NCBI RefSeq assembly: GCF_003014695.1
Contig: NZ_PYAS01000008.1
Span: 1 to 64,000, forward strand
From: Dyadobacter jiangsuensis
GTDB lineage: Bacteria > Bacteroidota > Bacteroidia > Cytophagales > Spirosomataceae
Direction: 5' to 3'
Length of the DNA: 64,000 nt
Under the pieces are notes generated by a model. That model was not told the DNA's origin. It did no database searches and was given only the letters and a program-made list of their open reading frames with translations. Shown piece by piece: positions 60,791 to 64,000 of the stretch (positions are counted from its first letter, which is position 1; each line of letters starts with the position of its first letter). The position numbers and the translations under genes are program-made.

Positions 60791-63454
60791 TTATTCCAGC
60801 AAAAAGCTCGCAGGCTGGTACGCCCGCAAAGGTAAACGGAGCTTGCTATGCCTCACAGGAATAGGTTCTCCCGCCACTTCTCCGCGAAGATCGACCGGTG
60901 TAGCTTTTGTAAACTTCGACTTTTCGGGAAATGTAATTGTAATATCCCCTGCCTCACCCGCCTGCTCCCACAAGCGCAGCACAGTCCCCGCACCATCCGG
61001 GTTATCGCCGAATGCGGTTACCAGCGTACCTTTATTCGAAACCTTCAATCCCTCCTGCCGGCTTGGCAACTGGCCTTTGGGACCATCGGCCGCGCCTGTG
61101 AGCAACGGCAACCGCGCTTCCCAGGCGCTGTGTGCGAGCGACTCGTTTGCACCGGTTTTTCCATCGATCCCCCAAATCCTCACCTTTTCACTCCACGAGC
61201 CACCCTGCCAGAGCGGGAAATTAGTATTCCACATATTGTTGTAAATATTGACAAATACCGCAGCTTTCCGGGGCGTGTGCTCCTCCGAATACTTCCAAAG
61301 CCCCGGTTCACCCAGGCTGATCAACGGAGAATCGACCGGGGAAATACCCACACCTGAATGGTCAGCAGCGGTAACGGCCACTCCCGTGCTAACCGCCATC
61401 AGGTACCGGTTGGTACCTATAATAATATCCTTTGATGGATCCAGCATTCCTCCCAGCCGCCCGATCGTAAAAACCGGTTTCTTCACTGCCAGCGGGAAAC
61501 ATAGCCAGCCGCCTTCCGGATGCTTTTCCGGTGTTTTGGAATCCACAAACCATTCCACATCCACATAACCTTCGTGCTTTGGGAATGAGAATGCGATCTT
61601 ATAGCCCTTGGCTAGTCCTCTGGTATCCGCGGGGGTCAACGTCGCAATATCGGCCGCGTCGGATCGGGCGACCTCGATACGCCAGGTCTGCGGGGTTACG
61701 GCCAGGTACGGAACCTGCGCCGCATTAGCCATGCCGGGTTTCCCGAGGTCATTCAGCCCCCAGCCCTCCTTAATTCGGCTGTACTCGTTAAACCACGCAT
61801 TGACCTCATTGCTGCTGAATCGCTCGTGCAAAAATTGCCCGGCCACATATCCCTGACTGCTATCGATGAGTTCCTTACCGCTCTTTTTCTCAACAAGTGA
61901 CGAAATCCCTCCTTTTTTCAGATCAAAAACTACTTTGAAATGAGGCGTTTCCAATATTGAATACGTGCTTGTGGCCCCCGCAGCCTCCCCGATCTCTTTT
62001 TCCGAAAACGACACGAAACCCGAAGCCGGCACATCACGGGCCAGAAAGTAAGCCCCCTTTTTCCAGGGTATTTCCACCACTCCCGACCGCTTCCACGGCA
62101 ACGGGTTGTACACAATCATCCGCTTTCCTTCCATACCGACCGACCTGGCCAGCAGATCAAGGTGATTGGCCAACTCGCCCTCCACAATCTGCGCTGCATT
62201 CGTCATGTACTGCCGTTTCTCATCATAGGAATGCAGCCATTTTCGCTTGCTGCCCGTCTCGGGGTGGCGGGCGGAGCTATTCTTTAACTGCGAATAATCG
62301 CCATTCGCAGGTATCGGTTCGGCCTCTGCTTCCCGCATCCACTTTTTCCAATCTTCACCATAGCTGTAACGCGGCCCGTATTCCGCATTCATTCCCCAGG
62401 TGTGTTCGGCGTACAAAAGGCTTTGCTCATATGCTTTTGCCAATTGCGCTGAAACGGACTGAACGGGCAGCTGCCATATTTTCATTTGTGTATTCAAACC
62501 TTCCAGTGCAGGAGCCAGGGGCCGTACTCTCCTGGCAACTCCGGTTTCTTTTGGGTTGGCCATAATCCCGTGTATCCAGGTATCGGGCATATCCCCCTTG
62601 ATAACAGGAAGTTCCGGGTTCTCTTTCAAAACCGCGCGGGCAAAATCGTCCAGCGTGCCCAAATGCACCCTTACTCCGGGCATATCAGTTGCAATTTTTC
62701 TGAGAATAGCGTCCAGGTGCTCCTTTGCCGGAGGTCCCTCATTGTCGTTGGTCATGATCATTCCCAGGTAATTACGGCAGGGCCAATCCACTCCCGGTTT
62801 AATCTCCGACCCGTAAAGTGCCGTGTACTGGCACAATATCCTCGAACCGTCGGCACCTTCCCACCAGAACAGCGGCGGCACCCGCGGGTACTGGCTCGCC
62901 GGGTTGCACCCCATTTGAAGGAATTTGACGCCCGCGTGATTCAGCAGCGTGGGCAACACCCACGAGTGACTCGGCACATCCGTTAATTTGGCGCTGATGG
63001 GTAAGGGCAGCCCGTAGGTCCGGGCTACTTTGGATGAAAATCCCAGCCCGCGGACGAGATCTTCATAATCCAGCGATTCGGTGTGGGTCGTGAACGGATA
63101 TGCATGCACAGCAATCGCTCCTTCCCTGATTGCCTTTTCTATTTTTTGCTTGCGTTCCGGCGTTTGCAACGGTCCCAGAATCTGCTCGCTGAGCGGCCAG
63201 CCCGGCACGGTCCAGGCAAAACGCTTTTCTGGCGGGAGTTTGGCGTTATCGTCAATTATTTTCAGCGCCCCATCCATCATTTCGCCCCGATACCTTTGAA
63301 ATACATTTTCGGGTAAATCGGTGAAACCGAGGTCAAAATGCGTCTTGAAAACCAGCCAGATATCCGTAACCTTCGGATGATCGGCTGCGCTCTTCTGCGC
63401 CGACGCCGGCAAAGCCAGCGCCATCAAAAACAATAATGTTGCTCTTCTAAACAT
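60791..63454 (-). CDS. GH38 alpha-mannosidase-like glycoside hydrolase
   Basis: The start at 63454 gives a signal peptide (MFRRATLLFLMALALPASAQ). The 887-residue protein has the GH38 zinc site HxD in LVFKTHFDLGFTDLP, FAWTVPGWPLSEQ, and AHAYPFTTHTESLD with LTDVPSHSWVLPT, reminiscent of the acid/base and metal region; the second half is a beta-sandwich-like domain (YNPLPWKRSGVVEIPWKKG). The usual GH38 nucleophile Asp is not clear by eye, so it may be a divergent member. Likely a periplasmic mannosidase. It is followed in operon by GntR (103 bp later). Confidence 0.8.
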   Translation of the reverse strand: MFRRATLLFLMALALPASAQKSAADHPKVTDIWLVFKTHFDLGFTDLPENVFQRYRGEMMDGALKIIDDNAKLPPEKRFAWTVPGWPLSEQILGPLQTPERKQKIEKAIREGAIAVHAYPFTTHTESLDYEDLVRGLGFSSKVARTYGLPLPISAKLTDVPSHSWVLPTLLNHAGVKFLQMGCNPASQYPRVPPLFWWEGADGSRILCQYTALYGSEIKPGVDWPCRNYLGMIMTNDNEGPPAKEHLDAILRKIATDMPGVRVHLGTLDDFARAVLKENPELPVIKGDMPDTWIHGIMANPKETGVARRVRPLAPALEGLNTQMKIWQLPVQSVSAQLAKAYEQSLLYAEHTWGMNAEYGPRYSYGEDWKKWMREAEAEPIPANGDYSQLKNSSARHPETGSKRKWLHSYDEKRQYMTNAAQIVEGELANHLDLLARSVGMEGKRMIVYNPLPWKRSGVVEIPWKKGAYFLARDVPASGFVSFSEKEIGEAAGATSTYSILETPHFKVVFDLKKGGISSLVEKKSGKELIDSSQGYVAGQFLHERFSSNEVNAWFNEYSRIKEGWGLNDLGKPGMANAAQVPYLAVTPQTWRIEVARSDAADIATLTPADTRGLAKGYKIAFSFPKHEGYVDVEWFVDSKTPEKHPEGGWLCFPLAVKKPVFTIGRLGGMLDPSKDIIIGTNRYLMAVSTGVAVTAADHSGVGISPVDSPLISLGEPGLWKYSEEHTPRKAAVFVNIYNNMWNTNFPLWQGGSWSEKVRIWGIDGKTGANESLAHSAWEARLPLLTGAADGPKGQLPSRQEGLKVSNKGTLVTAFGDNPDGAGTVLRLWEQAGEAGDITITFPEKSKFTKATPVDLRGEVAGEPIPVRHSKLRLPLRAYQPASFLLE

Positions 63455-63471
63455 TTGAATAAACGAAATTC

Positions 63472-64000
63472 CTATTTTCTCACGTAGGCTTTCAGCGTGG
63501 CGCACTTCCCTCCCACACTCGCTCCCGAGGGTGCTATCGTGTACGACGGTACATTTGCCGGCACGATGAACGTCTCGGCATAGTGGATCACATATGGTTC
63601 GAAAAGACCGTCGGGGCTTTCCACCACCGCCTCATCGCCTTCTACCAAATTGACTACGTTCAAATTGCCGTTGGTGTAATGGGTTACTTTGCTGTCGAAC
63701 CAATGCCTTCTGGTTTCAATAAACTGGGTATTAAACAGCCCAGTCGACTCTTCCATCGAATGGCCATTCACCGAAATCTGTTCGACATTGTTGAAAAGGT
63801 TCTCCTTCACCCAATCCTCGTCCCGGCCCCAGTCGATCACTTTTTTACCGTGTTCGATATTGATCGGCCGCGGCTTGCCATCGAGCCCCAGCCTGCCCCA
63901 GTCCCATAGCTTGAATGTAAAAATGTAAGGAGTGGCCGAAATTTCGAGCACCACCGCATTTTTGCCGGAGCAATGGATCGTGCCGGCTGGGATCAGGATG
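63472..64000 (-). CDS. manA: Class I mannose-6-phosphate isomerase, C-terminal part (runs off window)
   Basis: The open frame continues past the right edge; translated from the edge it reads LIPAGTIHCSGKNAVVLEIS, the His/Cys segment that I associate with the metal-binding core of Bacteroidota class I mannose-6-phosphate isomerases. The rest (YIFTFKLWDWGRLGLDGKPR, then NIEHGKKVIDW) matches the C-terminal region. The enzyme interconverts mannose-6-phosphate and fructose-6-phosphate. It is 17 bp upstream of the GH38 gene on the same strand, in line with mannoside use. The C-terminal extension of the ROK kinase resembles the missing N-terminal part of this family. Confidence 0.8.
   Translation of the reverse strand, partial: ILIPAGTIHCSGKNAVVLEISATPYIFTFKLWDWGRLGLDGKPRPINIEHGKKVIDWGRDEDWVKENLFNNVEQISVNGHSMEESTGLFNTQFIETRRHWFDSKVTHYTNGNLNVVNLVEGDEAVVESPDGLFEPYVIHYAETFIVPANVPSYTIAPSGASVGGKCATLKAYVRK

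Overview
The window looks like chromosomal DNA of a Bacteroidota bacterium, probably Cytophagales and Dyadobacter-like. The evidence is three SusC/SusD pairs, an ECF sigma/FecR/STN-SusC cassette, many secreted and lipoprotein glycan enzymes, weak ribosome binding sites, and Bacteroidota-style mobilization genes. The genus is an inference; family assignments come from reading translated sequence, with no database search.

Region 1 (about 1-7620) is a mobilizable element. It has an IS21-type terminal-repeat array at the left edge, a gene truncated at that array, a ParA-like ATPase, a small membrane protein, a helically phased 10-bp repeat array, an oriT-like inverted repeat, MobC- and relaxase-like genes, and ArdA antirestriction. 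Inside it lies the standout system, an operon on the minus strand. It encodes an ECF sigma factor with an extra C-terminal helix-turn-helix (5428-6219), a Cas12f homologue with lost RuvC residues and no zinc-ribbon end (4333-5424), and a structured RNA (4187-4332). That RNA has a stem-loop like one in Cas12f guide RNAs, then a possible guide, then a terminator. I read this as an RNA-guided transcription system of the dCas12f-sigmaE type carried by a mobile element. A divergent XRE repressor gene and two operator-like palindromes sit upstream.

Region 2 (about 7900-31750) is a catabolic island. An AraC-type regulator (8041-8910) faces three minus-strand transcription units: SusC/SusD + PhyH + three BNR sialidase-like proteins + MFS + SGNH esterase + SDR + lipoprotein (31648-18783); HpcH aldolase + AKR + Gfo/Idh + SDR (18689-15166); and RidA + two 3-hydroxyacyl-CoA-dehydrogenase-like proteins + class III aminotransferase + M19 dipeptidase + ceramidase-like protein (15054-8951). 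A 31-bp bipartite motif lies before each unit and before the araC gene, so this is probably one regulon.

Region 3 (about 31800-35010) holds a decayed nucleotidyltransferase gene, a tRNA-end-like relic, a lipoprotein and a glycosyltransferase-like gene. Region 4 (35504-45025) is a canonical ECF sigma/FecR/STN-SusC/SusD cassette followed by a secreted protein of unknown family. Region 5 (45152-64000) is a mannoside-type locus with a GntR regulator, GH38 alpha-mannosidase-like protein, partial mannose-6-phosphate isomerase, SusC/SusD, ROK kinase and sugar-porter MFS. The ROK/MFS operon continues into a planctomycete-type trio (c-type cytochrome/DUF1549-DUF1553, DUF1501, DUF2231/cytochrome). Similar AT-rich boxes precede the ROK and SusC genes.
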